From assembly GCF_002209555.1 (NCBI RefSeq), contig NZ_NJIF01000010.1, positions 62,001 to 126,000 on the forward strand: a stretch of 64,000 nucleotides of DNA. Reading direction: 5' to 3'. The first letter of the stretch is position 1. The number at the start of each line of letters is the position of its first letter. The notes below the pieces were generated by a model. It did no database searches and was not told the DNA's origin. It was given only the letters and a program-made list of their open reading frames with translations. The translations under genes were made by a program, and so were the position numbers. Positions 1 through 8,816 of the stretch are shown piece after piece. This stretch comes from Achromobacter insolitus. GTDB lineage: Bacteria > Pseudomonadota > Gammaproteobacteria > Burkholderiales > Burkholderiaceae_B.

Positions 1-1055
1 AGGTTGCGCACCAGCACTCCCAACGCGTCCAGCCGCCCGCGGGCGACGCAAGCCTGCACGTCCAGCTGGATGCGCAGTTGCTTGCGGGTTGCGTCCGTTT
101 CCCAATCGCGCACCAGCATGACGAGCAGCTTGTCCAGCTCGATCAATTCTGGCTCGTCGGCGCTTGCAATAAGCGCGTCCATGCGGGCCTGGTCCAGCAG
201 CTGCTCCGACAGGCGCGAGGTGCGCTGGGCCACCAGGCGCAATTTCTCGATGGCCGCCGGCGCGTCGCCGGAGCCGGCGCTGCGGGCCACGAGTTCCGCG
301 TGCGCGCTCAAGGCGGCCAGCGGGGTGCGCAGTTCGTGCGCGGCATCCTCCAGAAAGCGGCGCTCGCGATCCATGCCGCCCTTGACACGCAGCAGCAGCT
401 GATTGATCGAGCGGACAAAGGGGCGCAGTTCGCCGGGCATCCCGGCCATGGGCAGCGGCGCCAGGTCGAACGGACCGCGCCGCGAAACCGCCACGCCGAC
501 GCGGTCCACTTTCCTGAATGCACGGCCGACCACTACCCAGCTCACCACCGCCAGCAACACAAACAGAACGGACACGATGATCAGCCCGCGCTTCAGGCTT
601 TGCAGAGACTGCGCCCGCAACTCGCTCTGCGGCCGGGCCACTTGCACCTGCACGCGGCCCTGCGCGTCGGAGATCGCATACACGCGCCAATCCATGCCGT
701 CGGCGGTCACGTCGGAATAGCCGTCCCGGAAACCGCCGCTCAAGGGCTGCTCGGGCGACTCCGGCGAGCGCAGGAGCAGCCGGCGGTCAGCCAGCGACCA
801 CAAATGGAAGCGCACTTTGTCGCGGTCGACGCGGCTGGGCGTAGGCGGCGTGAAACGTTCGGACGGAGCCTCGTTGCCCAGCAGGCTGACCGGCAGGGAA
901 GCCAGCATCTGACTGGCCGCGTCGTGCAGCCACTGGTCGCGCGCGCCGGTCTGCGAACGGGTCGCTTCATATTGCTGGAACCCAAACACGGCGATCCAGG
1001 ACAGGGTCATCGTCAACAGCAGCGTCAGGGTCAGCTGCTTGCGCAGCGTCTTCAT
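1..1055 (-). CDS. Sensor histidine kinase, C-terminus cut by window edge
   Basis: Membrane histidine kinase that should autophosphorylate and pass phosphate to the regulator encoded just upstream. The 351 visible residues show an N-terminal membrane helix (about 8-27), a periplasmic stretch, a second helix, a HAMP-like linker and the H-box HELRTPL with the phospho-accepting His near residue 240. The sequence runs off the window just as the ATP-binding domain (VRNL of the N-box) begins. The ATG overlaps the regulator's TGA (ATGA), so the two genes are translationally coupled. The overall form resembles the QseC/TctE group. TctE-type kinases often control tricarboxylate uptake, but the signal cannot be read from the sequence. 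Confidence 0.87.
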   Translation of the reverse strand, partial: MKTLRKQLTLTLLLTMTLSWIAVFGFQQYEATRSQTGARDQWLHDAASQMLASLPVSLLGNEAPSERFTPPTPSRVDRDKVRFHLWSLADRRLLLRSPESPEQPLSGGFRDGYSDVTADGMDWRVYAISDAQGRVQVQVARPQSELRAQSLQSLKRGLIIVSVLFVLLAVVSWVVVGRAFRKVDRVGVAVSRRGPFDLAPLPMAGMPGELRPFVRSINQLLLRVKGGMDRERRFLEDAAHELRTPLAALSAHAELVARSAGSGDAPAAIEKLRLVAQRTSRLSEQLLDQARMDALIASADEPELIELDKLLVMLVRDWETDATRKQLRIQLDVQACVARGRLDALGVLVRN

Positions 1056-1714
1056 TCCGGCGCCTCGATGCGATAACCCAGGCCATGGACTGTGACGATG
1101 AGCTTGTCGCCGAGTTTGCGCCGCAATTGGTGGATGTAGACCGCCACCGTGTTGCTTTCGATGGCGCCGCTGTCCCCATAGACGGCGGCCTCTAGCTGTT
1201 CGCGGCTGACCGTGTGGCCGACGCGCTCCATGAGCGCCAGCAGCGTCCGGTACTCGTGCGCGCTGAGATTGACTTCGACGCCGTCGCGGGTCACCGCCCG
1301 TCGGGCGGGCTCCAGCACCACGTCGCGGCAGCGCAGCGCCGAAACCACGGCATTGCTGCTGCGCCGGACCACGGCGCGCAAGCGAGCCAGCAGTTCATCG
1401 AGCTGGAACGGCTTGACGATGTAGTCGTCGGCGCCCGCGTCCAGGCCCTGCACCCGCTCGCTCAGCCGGTCGCGGGCGGTCAGGATCAGGACCGGGGTGG
1501 CGTCGTAGCGCGCGCGCAAATGTTTCAGGACCGCCAGGCCGCTGCCGTCGGGCAGGCCCAGGTCCAGCAGCACGGCGTTAAAGCCGTGCTCCACCAAAGC
1601 CAGGCGCGCCTGGGCGACATCGCGCGCCCATTGCACGTCGGCGCCCGATTGCACCAGGCTCGTATGCACGGCGTCGCCCAGCATGGCGTCGTCTTCTACT
1701 AGCAGGACACGCAA
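1052..1714 (-). CDS. OmpR-family response regulator (QseB/TctD-like)
   Basis: DNA-binding response regulator of 220 residues, the partner of the downstream kinase. The receiver domain has the acidic pair EDD at 7-9, the phospho-accepting Asp51 in AVLLDLGLP and a Lys in the usual IVKPF context near residue 100. A winged-helix output domain follows (about 125-218, with VYIHQLRRKLG). The start is read as TTG because the family N-terminus MRVLLVEDD begins exactly there and GGAG lies six bases upstream; no ATG fits. It is divergent from the lyase operon across a 399-base gap, so it may control that operon, but this is inference. Confidence 0.92.
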   Translation of the reverse strand: MRVLLVEDDAMLGDAVHTSLVQSGADVQWARDVAQARLALVEHGFNAVLLDLGLPDGSGLAVLKHLRARYDATPVLILTARDRLSERVQGLDAGADDYIVKPFQLDELLARLRAVVRRSSNAVVSALRCRDVVLEPARRAVTRDGVEVNLSAHEYRTLLALMERVGHTVSREQLEAAVYGDSGAIESNTVAVYIHQLRRKLGDKLIVTVHGLGYRIEAPE

Positions 1715-2113
1715 GAAAGCTCCAGAGGGGTAAATGATGCCGCAGCATGCCGGCTGCGTTTTAAGAACTGATTAAAAGCCGTTGCCCCTGCCACGCGGCT
1801 GTAACGGACATGGGCAGGAGCGGGGAAAAGCCTTGCCAGGCAAAGCACTTGAGCGCCGCATTTTAACAAGCGCCCCCGTCGATCCGGCCAGAGAAACAGG
1901 GTCGCATTCTTCGCTTGACTGTACTTGTATATACGAGTTAAATAAATCTCGCCGATACCGCATCCCCGGAACGCGCCATGAGCGCCATCCGCCGCACCGC
2001 ACCTGGGCAACACCCCTTAGCCATCGTGTGCGCGCAAGCCGTCGGCCTGGCTTTGTCCATGCTCAAGGTGCAGTCCCCCCTCCTTTCCCCCTTCCTCCGT
2101 TCGAGGAGCTGTG
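1715..2113. other. Intergenic region between the response regulator and lyase operon
   Basis: About 400 bases without a convincing gene. It holds divergent promoters in principle, a short palindrome TTGCC-A-GGCAA at 1833-1843, the HutC-like operator listed separately at 1923-1938 and the GGAG ribosome site of the lyase gene at about 2105. Short open frames here have no ribosome site and no recognisable product. Confidence 0.6.
1923..1938. promoter_or_regulatory. HutC-like palindromic operator
   Basis: The 16 bases ACTTGTATATACGAGT form an inverted repeat with one mismatched pair. They closely resemble the CTTGTATATACAAG type of site bound by HutC, the GntR-family repressor of histidine utilisation. 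The site lies about 180 bases upstream of a histidine ammonia-lyase homologue, which fits. No hutC gene is in the window, so the regulator would act in trans. Function is inferred from the motif only. Confidence 0.5.
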
Positions 2114-3874
2114 ATGCGTCGTCTTCCCGTTGTTGAAGTTCGCGTTCAGACAGGCTTTTCCCGCAGGTTTGCTGGTCCGTTGTTGCTGGCCCTCGCCGCC
2201 GCTCTCCCTGCCGCTCCGGCCATGTCCGCCACTGCCGCCGCGCTGGCCGCATCCGCGCAGACGCACGAAGCAGCCCGCCAAGCCCCCCTGGCACTGGACG
2301 GGCGTTCGCTCACTGCGGCGGACGTGGTCGCCGTGGCGCGCGGCGGCCAGCCCGTAGCGCCCACCGAGGCCGCGTGGCAGCGCGTGGCCCGTTCGCACGA
2401 CCTGCTGCTGGAGTACGGCCGCCTGGGACAACCCGTGTACGGCCTGAATCGCGGCGTCGGCCAGAACAAGGACCAGACAATCTTCTCCGGCGACACGTTG
2501 TCGGACGAGGCCCGGGCGCTGTCCGCCGCTTTCAACCACCGCATGTTGCTGTCGCACACCGTGGCCTATGGCGAACCGGCATCGGCGGACACGGTGCGCG
2601 CCGCCATGCTGATACGGCTCAACACCGCGCTGGCCGGCGGCACGGGCATGAGCCCGCCCCTGATCCGTCAGTACGCTGAATTCCTTAATAAGGGCCTGAC
2701 GCCGGTGGTGCTCGGGCAAGGTTCGGTCGGCCAGGCCGACATCACTATCCTGCCGCAGATCGGCCTGGCCATGATGGGTGAAGGGATGGTGGAAGCCGGC
2801 GGCAAGCGCCTGCCGGCGGCCGAAGCCATGCGCCAGGCGGGCCTGTCGCCGGTCAAGCCTTACGCCAAGGATTCCCTTTCCCTGCTGAGCTCCAATGCCT
2901 ACGGCGCGGCGCTGGCCATCCTGGCCGCGCACGACGCCAGCCGGGTGCTGGACCGCGCGGACGAGGTTGCCGCCCTGTCGCTTGAAGGCCTGAACGGCAA
3001 CGTCGCTCCCCTGCTGCCCGCCACCCAGGCCCAACGTCCGTATCCGGCCCAGCAGCAGGTGGCGCGGCGGATTCTGTCGCTGCTTGAAGGCAGCGCGCTG
3101 TGGCAGGTGGATGCGCAGCGTCCCCTGCAGGACCCCTTGAGCTTCCGTACCGTGAGCCAGGTGCATGGCGCCGCCCGCGAAGCCTTGCGGCAGCTGGACA
3201 CACAGTTGGTGGTGCAGATCAATACGTCGGACGACAACCCGACCGTGGCGCTGGACGTCTCTCCGCCGGCTGGCGCGACGCCGCAGGAGGCCCGCTATTA
3301 CGTCACCGAAGGCAAGCTGCGCGGCGCCGTGCTGCCCAGCGCCGGGTTCGACCCCACGGCCTGGGTGGTGCCGTTGCAGTCGGTGGGGGTCGCGCTGTCG
3401 CAGGTGGCCCAATCTTCGGCGCAGCGGGTGCTGCGCATGGGCGACCCGGCCTTCACCAAGCTGCCGCGCTTTCTGTCACCCAACGAAACCACACTGGCCT
3501 ACACCACCATCCAGAAGCCCGTTTCGCTGCTTGCCACGGAGATCCGGGCCTTGTCCCAGCCCGTATCGTCGGACGCCCTGGCCGTTGCGGGGAACATCGA
3601 GGATGTGGCCACGAACGGCCCGCTGGCCGCGCAACGCGTCGCGCAACAGGCCGCGCGCCTGCGCACTTTGCTCGGCATCGAACTGATCCACGCGGCGCAG
3701 GCTGTGGACCTGCGCACCCGCGCCGACCCGCAGCGTGCCGTGGGCAAGGGAACCGGCGCGGTGCTCGCGGCCTTCCGGCAGGAAGTGCCATTTCTTTCGC
3801 AAGACAGGAGGCTCGCCGACGACATTGCGCGCGCCGATCAGTTTCTTGACACGGAGCGCGGCGCCGCGCGATAG
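2114..3874 (+). CDS. Exported aromatic amino acid lyase (HAL/PAL) family protein, atypical active site
   Basis: Homologue of histidine/phenylalanine ammonia-lyases, 586 residues. The N-terminus has twin arginines near 18-19, a hydrophobic stretch and an APAMSA cleavage-like site, which suggests export; cytosolic HALs lack this. Family landmarks present are the catalytic-loop Tyr109 in VYGLNRGVG, QDPLSFRTVSQVHG and QINTSDDNP. At the position of the Ala-Ser-Gly triad that forms the MIO electrophile, the sequence instead reads GSVGQADITILP (Gln207-Ala-Asp209). Classical MIO chemistry is therefore doubtful. GTG at 2111 is a possible alternative start; ATG at 2114 has GGAG upstream. It heads an operon with a Bug receptor and a cyclodeaminase-like protein. 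Confidence 0.83.
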   Translation: MRRLPVVEVRVQTGFSRRFAGPLLLALAAALPAAPAMSATAAALAASAQTHEAARQAPLALDGRSLTAADVVAVARGGQPVAPTEAAWQRVARSHDLLLEYGRLGQPVYGLNRGVGQNKDQTIFSGDTLSDEARALSAAFNHRMLLSHTVAYGEPASADTVRAAMLIRLNTALAGGTGMSPPLIRQYAEFLNKGLTPVVLGQGSVGQADITILPQIGLAMMGEGMVEAGGKRLPAAEAMRQAGLSPVKPYAKDSLSLLSSNAYGAALAILAAHDASRVLDRADEVAALSLEGLNGNVAPLLPATQAQRPYPAQQQVARRILSLLEGSALWQVDAQRPLQDPLSFRTVSQVHGAAREALRQLDTQLVVQINTSDDNPTVALDVSPPAGATPQEARYYVTEGKLRGAVLPSAGFDPTAWVVPLQSVGVALSQVAQSSAQRVLRMGDPAFTKLPRFLSPNETTLAYTTIQKPVSLLATEIRALSQPVSSDALAVAGNIEDVATNGPLAAQRVAQQAARLRTLLGIELIHAAQAVDLRTRADPQRAVGKGTGAVLAAFRQEVPFLSQDRRLADDIARADQFLDTERGAAR

Positions 3875-3913
3875 GCGCCGCGCCACAGTCCGACCGACAA
3901 CAAGGGGAATTCC

Positions 3914-4897
3914 ATGAACAAGTATCTTGCGCTGTACCTGGGCGGCAGCTTGCTGGCCGCCTCACTGTCCGGGCCCGCGGCGGCGGCCGAAGGCAAGTAT
4001 CCTGCCAGACCCGTGACCATCGTCGTGCCGTTCGGGGCCGGCGGCATCGCCGATGCGCTGCCCCGCATCGTCGGCCAGGAACTCAACGGCAAATGGGGGG
4101 TGCCGGTCATCATTGAGAACAAGGTCGGCGCCTCCGGCAACATCGGCATGGACTACGTCGCGCGCGCCAATCCCGACGGCTATACGCTGGCTCTGGCGCC
4201 CGCCGGCAATCTGACCGTCAACCCGCTGCTCTATACCAAGCTGTCTTTCAATACGGCCAGGGACTTCGCGCCGGTGACCATGCTGGCCACCTCGCCCAAT
4301 GTGCTGGTGGTCAACGACCGCGTGCCCGCCAAGACATTCACCGAACTGGTGGCCTATGCGCGCCAGCATCCGGACAAGCTCAATTACTCCTCGCCGGGCC
4401 CCGGCAGCGGCGCCCACCTGGCGGGCGAACTGCTGAACCAGTCGGCCGGCATCGTCACGCGCCACATCCTGTACAACGCCATGGCTGCCGCCGTGAACGA
4501 TGTGGTGGCGGGCAATGTGGACATGATGTTCGCCGGCGTGTCCACCGTGTTGCCGCATATCCAGTCCGGCAAGCTGCGCGCCTTGGCGGTCGCGGGCCCG
4601 CAGCGCCTGCCGCAATTGAAGGACGTGCCCACGGTGGCCGAAAGCGGTTATCCCGGCTTCGACGTGACCTCCTGGTACGGCATCGTCGCGCCGGCCAAGG
4701 TGCCCGCCGCGATCCTCGACCAGCTACAGGCAGACATCGCGCAGGCCCTCCAGAAAGAATCCGTGCGCCAGAAGTTCGCCGGCCTGGGCGTCGACCCCGC
4801 CGGTTCAAGCCGCGCGGATTTCACCCGGGCGATTCAGCAGGAAACCGACAAATGGGCGGCCATCGTCAAGCAGGCCGGCATACAACCGATCCAATAA
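3914..4897 (+). CDS. Bug/TctC-family periplasmic solute receptor
   Basis: Tripartite tricarboxylate transporter receptor-type protein of 327 residues. The signal peptide covers roughly residues 1-25 and ends in AAAA. The mature protein starts with the family hallmark YPARPVTIVVPFGAGG, and later has NPDGYTLALAPAGNL and DVPTVAESGYPGFDV. These receptors bind small carboxylates or amides in the periplasm. No TctA or TctB permease gene is nearby, as is common for Bug proteins in Bordetella-like genomes. The gene lies 39 bases after the lyase and 13 before the cyclodeaminase-like gene with a good ribosome site (AGGGGAA), so it probably serves the same pathway. The ligand is unknown. Confidence 0.92.
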   Translation: MNKYLALYLGGSLLAASLSGPAAAAEGKYPARPVTIVVPFGAGGIADALPRIVGQELNGKWGVPVIIENKVGASGNIGMDYVARANPDGYTLALAPAGNLTVNPLLYTKLSFNTARDFAPVTMLATSPNVLVVNDRVPAKTFTELVAYARQHPDKLNYSSPGPGSGAHLAGELLNQSAGIVTRHILYNAMAAAVNDVVAGNVDMMFAGVSTVLPHIQSGKLRALAVAGPQRLPQLKDVPTVAESGYPGFDVTSWYGIVAPAKVPAAILDQLQADIAQALQKESVRQKFAGLGVDPAGSSRADFTRAIQQETDKWAAIVKQAGIQPIQ

Positions 4898-4910
4898 CAG
4901 AGGAGACATC

Positions 4911-5915
4911 ATGCAATCCATAGACATTACCTACCTGAATGGCCCCGACGTCCGCGCGCTGGCCCTGACCGACGCGGAAATCCTGGCGGCAGTGCAAAAC
5001 GCGCTCGACGCCCAGGGACGAGGCAAGACCGTCATCGAACCGCGCATGCACCTGGTGCCCGAGTCTTCCGCCAAAGGGCACTTCAATGTGCTGCGCGGCT
5101 ATATCGAGCCGCTGCACGTGGCCGGCGTGAAGGTGGTCAGCGACTTCGTCGACAACTACAAGGTCGGCCTGCCTTCGGAAATGGCCTTGCTCAATCTGTT
5201 CGATCCGGTCAATGGCAAGCCGCTGGCCGTGGTCGACGCCACCGCCATCACCGACATGCGTACCGGCGCGGTGACGGCGCTGGGCGCCAAGTATCTGGCG
5301 CGCAAGAACAGCAAGGTGCTGGGCCATGTCGGGTCGCGCGGGACTTCATACTGGAACGTGCGCCTGCTGGACAGCCTCTACGACTTCGACGAGATCCGCG
5401 TGCATTCGCGCCGCCCGGAAAGCCAGCAGGCCTTTGGCGAGCGCCTGTCGCGCGATCTGGGCAAACCGGTGAAGGTCGTCAACGATTGGGAGTCCTGCGT
5501 GCGGGGCGCCGACATCGTGGTCGAGGCCTCGCGCCTGCCCGAGCCCACGCCGCTGCTCAAGACCGAATGGATCAAGCCCGGCGCCCTCGTCATGCCCTAT
5601 GGCACCATGAGCGCCGTGGAACTGAGCCTGACCGACATCATGAGCAAGGTGGTGGTCGATGACTGGGGCCAATGCCGCAAAGGCTTGCCCTACGGCGCCT
5701 TGCGCGCCCACGTCGACAGCGACCGCATCACCGAGGAAAATCTTCACGCCGAACTGGGCCAGATCGTGGCCGGCCTGAGACCAGGCCGAGAGCGCGACGA
5801 CGAGACCATCCTGTTCTGGCACCGCGGCCTGTCCACCACCGACATCGCGCTGGGCCATGCCATGCTTGAAAAGGCCCGCGGAATGGGTCTGGGCCAGACC
5901 TTGAAATTCGCGTAG
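4911..5915 (+). CDS. Ornithine cyclodeaminase / mu-crystallin family protein
   Basis: NAD(P)-binding protein of 334 residues. This family includes ornithine and lysine cyclodeaminases, alanine dehydrogenases and ketimine reductases. Visible features are the substrate-side region with PRMHLVPE, DATAITDMRTGAVTALGAKYLA, then a Rossmann segment starting KVLGHVGSRGTSYWNVRLL. The second glycine of the usual GxGxxG reads as GSRGTS here, so the dinucleotide loop is slightly altered. AGGAG precedes the ATG. Together with the lyase it makes an operon of two amino-acid-type enzymes that typically release ammonia. The exact substrate cannot be decided from the sequence. Confidence 0.87.
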   Translation: MQSIDITYLNGPDVRALALTDAEILAAVQNALDAQGRGKTVIEPRMHLVPESSAKGHFNVLRGYIEPLHVAGVKVVSDFVDNYKVGLPSEMALLNLFDPVNGKPLAVVDATAITDMRTGAVTALGAKYLARKNSKVLGHVGSRGTSYWNVRLLDSLYDFDEIRVHSRRPESQQAFGERLSRDLGKPVKVVNDWESCVRGADIVVEASRLPEPTPLLKTEWIKPGALVMPYGTMSAVELSLTDIMSKVVVDDWGQCRKGLPYGALRAHVDSDRITEENLHAELGQIVAGLRPGRERDDETILFWHRGLSTTDIALGHAMLEKARGMGLGQTLKFA

Positions 5916-5925
5916 GCGCCGCGCC

Positions 5926-6744
5926 ATGGAGCTCATCACTTCGACCCGGATGTACGACGTGGCGCCGGGAGCGCGGGATGCCTGGCATGCGCTGCTGGAG
6001 ACTGCCCATGCGCGCGCCGGGCTGCGCGTGCGCTTCGTCGAGCACGGCTGGCCCACGCCCATCGGCGAGCTATGGGAACGCCCCGGCCTGTGCGGCGCCT
6101 TCATGTGCGGCTGGCCCTACATCGCGGCCCTGCAGGCGGGCCGGACCTTTGCCGCCGTGGCCGCGGTGGTGCCAGACTGGCCCGCCTATGAAAACCTGCC
6201 GCGCTACCGCAGCGAATTCCTGGTGCGCGCCGACTGCACATGGTCGTCGCTGGCCGATGCGGCCGGCAGCCGCTATGGCTGGATGGTGCTTGACTCGCAA
6301 TCGGGCTGGAACGCGCCGCGCGCGGCCCTGGCTGGCCTGGCGCCCGCCGGCGGTTCCCTGTTCGCGGCATCCAAGGGGCCCTACGGCAATCCGCGGGGCC
6401 TGCTTCGCGCCCTGGCCGAAGGCGAAATCGATCTGACCGCGGCCGACGGCTGGTACCTGGATCTGCTGCGCGAGCACGATCCGGGCGCGCTGGCTGGAGT
6501 GCGCACCCTGGCATACACGCCATGGACGCCCAATCCGCTGCTGGTCGCCGGACCCGATGTGGCCGAGGCCGCCGTGCGGGCCCTGTCGGAAGCGCTGGTG
6601 GCAATGCATGAAGATCCCGCTTGCGCGCCATTGCTGCGCGCCGCCCATGTAGCGCGTTTCACGCCTGCCAATCCGGCCTCTTATGCGGCCTTGAACGACA
6701 TGGCGCGCGCCGCGGAGGCGGCAGGCTATCCCGCGATACGCTGA
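5926..6744 (+). CDS. PhnD-like substrate-binding-domain protein without signal peptide
   Basis: Protein of 272 residues resembling the type-2 periplasmic-binding fold of PhnD/SsuA-like receptors. Recognisable segments are GAFMCGWPYIAAL near residues 60-72, RSEFLVRADC and a ligand-loop-like LDSQSGWNAPRAAL. Unlike true ABC receptors it begins MELITSTRMY with no hydrophobic leader, so it is predicted to be cytosolic or to be missing its leader. No ABC permease or ATPase is adjacent. It follows the cyclodeaminase-like gene by 10 bases and closes the operon. It could be a sensor or a pathway enzyme; its role is unknown. Confidence 0.7.
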   Translation: MELITSTRMYDVAPGARDAWHALLETAHARAGLRVRFVEHGWPTPIGELWERPGLCGAFMCGWPYIAALQAGRTFAAVAAVVPDWPAYENLPRYRSEFLVRADCTWSSLADAAGSRYGWMVLDSQSGWNAPRAALAGLAPAGGSLFAASKGPYGNPRGLLRALAEGEIDLTAADGWYLDLLREHDPGALAGVRTLAYTPWTPNPLLVAGPDVAEAAVRALSEALVAMHEDPACAPLLRAAHVARFTPANPASYAALNDMARAAEAAGYPAIR

Positions 6745-6936
6745 GAACGGGGCAGCCCCTCCTCTTCCCATAGGACGGACTGCCCCATTCTGCCTGTCGG
6801 CAACGCTTTAAAGAATTATTAATACCCCGTGCCGACAATGCGCTCCTGTGAAGACGGGTCTACCGGCCCGCTCGATCCACGCATAGCAATGAAAGTTGGC
6901 GCAAGTCCGTCTGGACCGCGCGCGGGAGATGCATAC

Positions 6937-7866
6937 ATGAAACGCCTGCATGGCATGGAATTGTTCGCCGAAGTGGCGAAGGCGCATAGCTTCAGCCGGG
7001 CTGCCGCCGCGCTCGGCATGCCCACCTCCACGGTGTCGCGGCAGGTGGCCGAGCTGGAGCGCTCGGTCGGCCTGCGCCTGCTCAGCCGCAACACGCGCCG
7101 GGTGGAGCTGACCGACGCGGGACGGCTGTACTTCGAGCGCTGCCGCCGCATCGTGGCCGAGGCGGAGATTGCCCACGAGGAACTGCGCGACCAGCTGGAA
7201 ATTCCCAGCGGCCCGCTGCACGTCCAACTGCCGGCCGCCTATGCCCTGGACGCGCTGATACCCGCGCTGGTGGCGTTCGGCGGCCGCTACCCGGAAATCC
7301 GCCTCCAGATGAGCGTGGCCGGACCGGAGTTCGCCGAGCACCCGCCCGAAATCGGCGACGTGTCGATCCGTCTGGGCGAACAGCCCGATTCCTCACTGGT
7401 GGCGCGCCGCCTGGGCGAGGTCCACGCCCACCTGTACGCCTCGCCCGCCTACCTGGCCGCCCGAGGCACGCCCGCCAGCCCCGCCGACCTGCAACACCAC
7501 GACTGCATCGGCCTGCGCACGGGAGGCGGCCAGCCCGCGCCCTGGCCGCTGCAACGCGGCCGCGACCAGTTGCTGGTGCCGGTGGAGCACCGCTACGGCG
7601 CCAACGACGCCAGCATGGCCAGGCAGCTCGCCGTGCTGGGCGCGGGCATTGCCGCGCTTGGCGGCGATGAAAGCGGCCGCCTGCGCTCGGGCGAACTGGC
7701 GCGCGTGCTGCCGGCGTGGAGCCTGGCGCCCGTCGAGGTTCACGCCGTGACCGAAACGCGTTTGCTGCCCGCGCGGACCCGACGGTTCATCGATTTCCTG
7801 GCCGACTATCTGGACAACCCGGCGCGCGCCCGGGCGCCCGATCTGCAGATCCGCCGCGCGGCCTGA
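6937..7866 (+). CDS. LysR-family transcriptional regulator
   Basis: Regulator of 309 residues with an N-terminal winged helix-turn-helix ([32 protein letters not shown], about 8-40) and a LysR effector domain (about 90-295). ATG 6937 was chosen over upstream in-frame starts because GGGAG lies eight bases before it and MKRLHGMELF is the usual LysR beginning. It is co-directional with the lyase operon and about 190 bases after it. Control of that operon is possible but not shown. Confidence 0.92.
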   Translation: MKRLHGMELFAEVAKAHSFSRAAAALGMPTSTVSRQVAELERSVGLRLLSRNTRRVELTDAGRLYFERCRRIVAEAEIAHEELRDQLEIPSGPLHVQLPAAYALDALIPALVAFGGRYPEIRLQMSVAGPEFAEHPPEIGDVSIRLGEQPDSSLVARRLGEVHAHLYASPAYLAARGTPASPADLQHHDCIGLRTGGGQPAPWPLQRGRDQLLVPVEHRYGANDASMARQLAVLGAGIAALGGDESGRLRSGELARVLPAWSLAPVEVHAVTETRLLPARTRRFIDFLADYLDNPARARAPDLQIRRAA

Positions 7867-7996
7867 CGCCCGTCACAATATTGCATCCCGAGACGATGCG
7901 GCCCCCTTTTTCCGGGCATGCCGCCGTTTCCAGCCGCCTCTTGCCCCTGACCCTGCCGTCCACCGTGTAAACTCCCCCCTTTTTGACTCTGGTGGT

Positions 7997-8806
7997 ATGT
8001 TGCAGGCCCCACAGCGCACAGGTTTAAGCGGCCCGACGCTCATTCGCTTGCTGACTCGCCTGACGGATGCCGACGTCCCGCAATCCAGGCAATCGCTTTC
8101 GGACCATCTGAGCCAGTGGCTTGGCTGGACGGATGCGATCGCGCTTTCGGCGGCGCTGAACACCAGCCCGCCGGTGATCGCCCCCGGCGCGCGCATGTTC
8201 AGCAGCGCCGAGGAACGCGAATGCGCCCGCGTGCGGACCACTCTGGCCGACGCCATCGCCAGCGACACCGCGGCGACGGCCGCCAAGCGGCCCGTGCCTG
8301 GACAAGCGCCCGCGCCCGCAAAGCAGCTGGCGGCGCTGGCCGAAGCCGACGCCGACTACGCGAATTTTCGCCAACGCTATCTATCGTTGCAGCACACGAT
8401 GGAAACGGCCGTGGGTAATCTGCGCAGCCGGCTGCGGGGCATGGTCGCGGCCAAGAATGGCGAAATGACGCGCCTGGCGGTGGTCGACGCCATCATGGAC
8501 CGCGCCCTGTTGCCCAAGGAACGCGCGCTGTTCGGCGCGATTCCGAGATTGCTCCAAGGCCATTTCGACCGCCTGCGCGAGGCCGAGGCCACTGCGCTGG
8601 CTGCGGCGCAAGCCGAAGCCGAGGCCCAGGCCGAATCGGAAGCCGCGCCCGATGGCGAGGCGGACGAAACGCCGGCGCCGACGGCTGTCACGCCAGGCGC
8701 ATGGCTGGATACGTTCCGCAATGACATGCGCAGCGTCCTGCTTGCCGAATTGGATGTTCGTTTACAACCGGTCGAAGGGCTGCTTGCCACCCTTCGCGCC
8801 AGCTAA
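7997..8806 (+). CDS. DUF3348-type protein, first gene of motor-like operon
   Basis: Protein of 269 residues, recognised as the DUF3348 type found beside DUF802 genes in Burkholderiales. It has no signal peptide or membrane helix. The middle is predominantly helical (YANFRQRYLSLQHTMETAVGNLRSRL), followed by a charged Ala/Glu-rich coiled segment (about 190-220) and a C-terminal helix WLDTFRNDMRSVLLAELDVRL. It sits 10 bases before the DUF802 gene. A role as cytosolic partner or assembly factor of the membrane complex is inferred from position alone; no enzymatic motif is visible. Confidence 0.78.
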   Translation: MLQAPQRTGLSGPTLIRLLTRLTDADVPQSRQSLSDHLSQWLGWTDAIALSAALNTSPPVIAPGARMFSSAEERECARVRTTLADAIASDTAATAAKRPVPGQAPAPAKQLAALAEADADYANFRQRYLSLQHTMETAVGNLRSRLRGMVAAKNGEMTRLAVVDAIMDRALLPKERALFGAIPRLLQGHFDRLREAEATALAAAQAEAEAQAESEAAPDGEADETPAPTAVTPGAWLDTFRNDMRSVLLAELDVRLQPVEGLLATLRAS

Positions 8807-8816
8807 CCGGGACACT

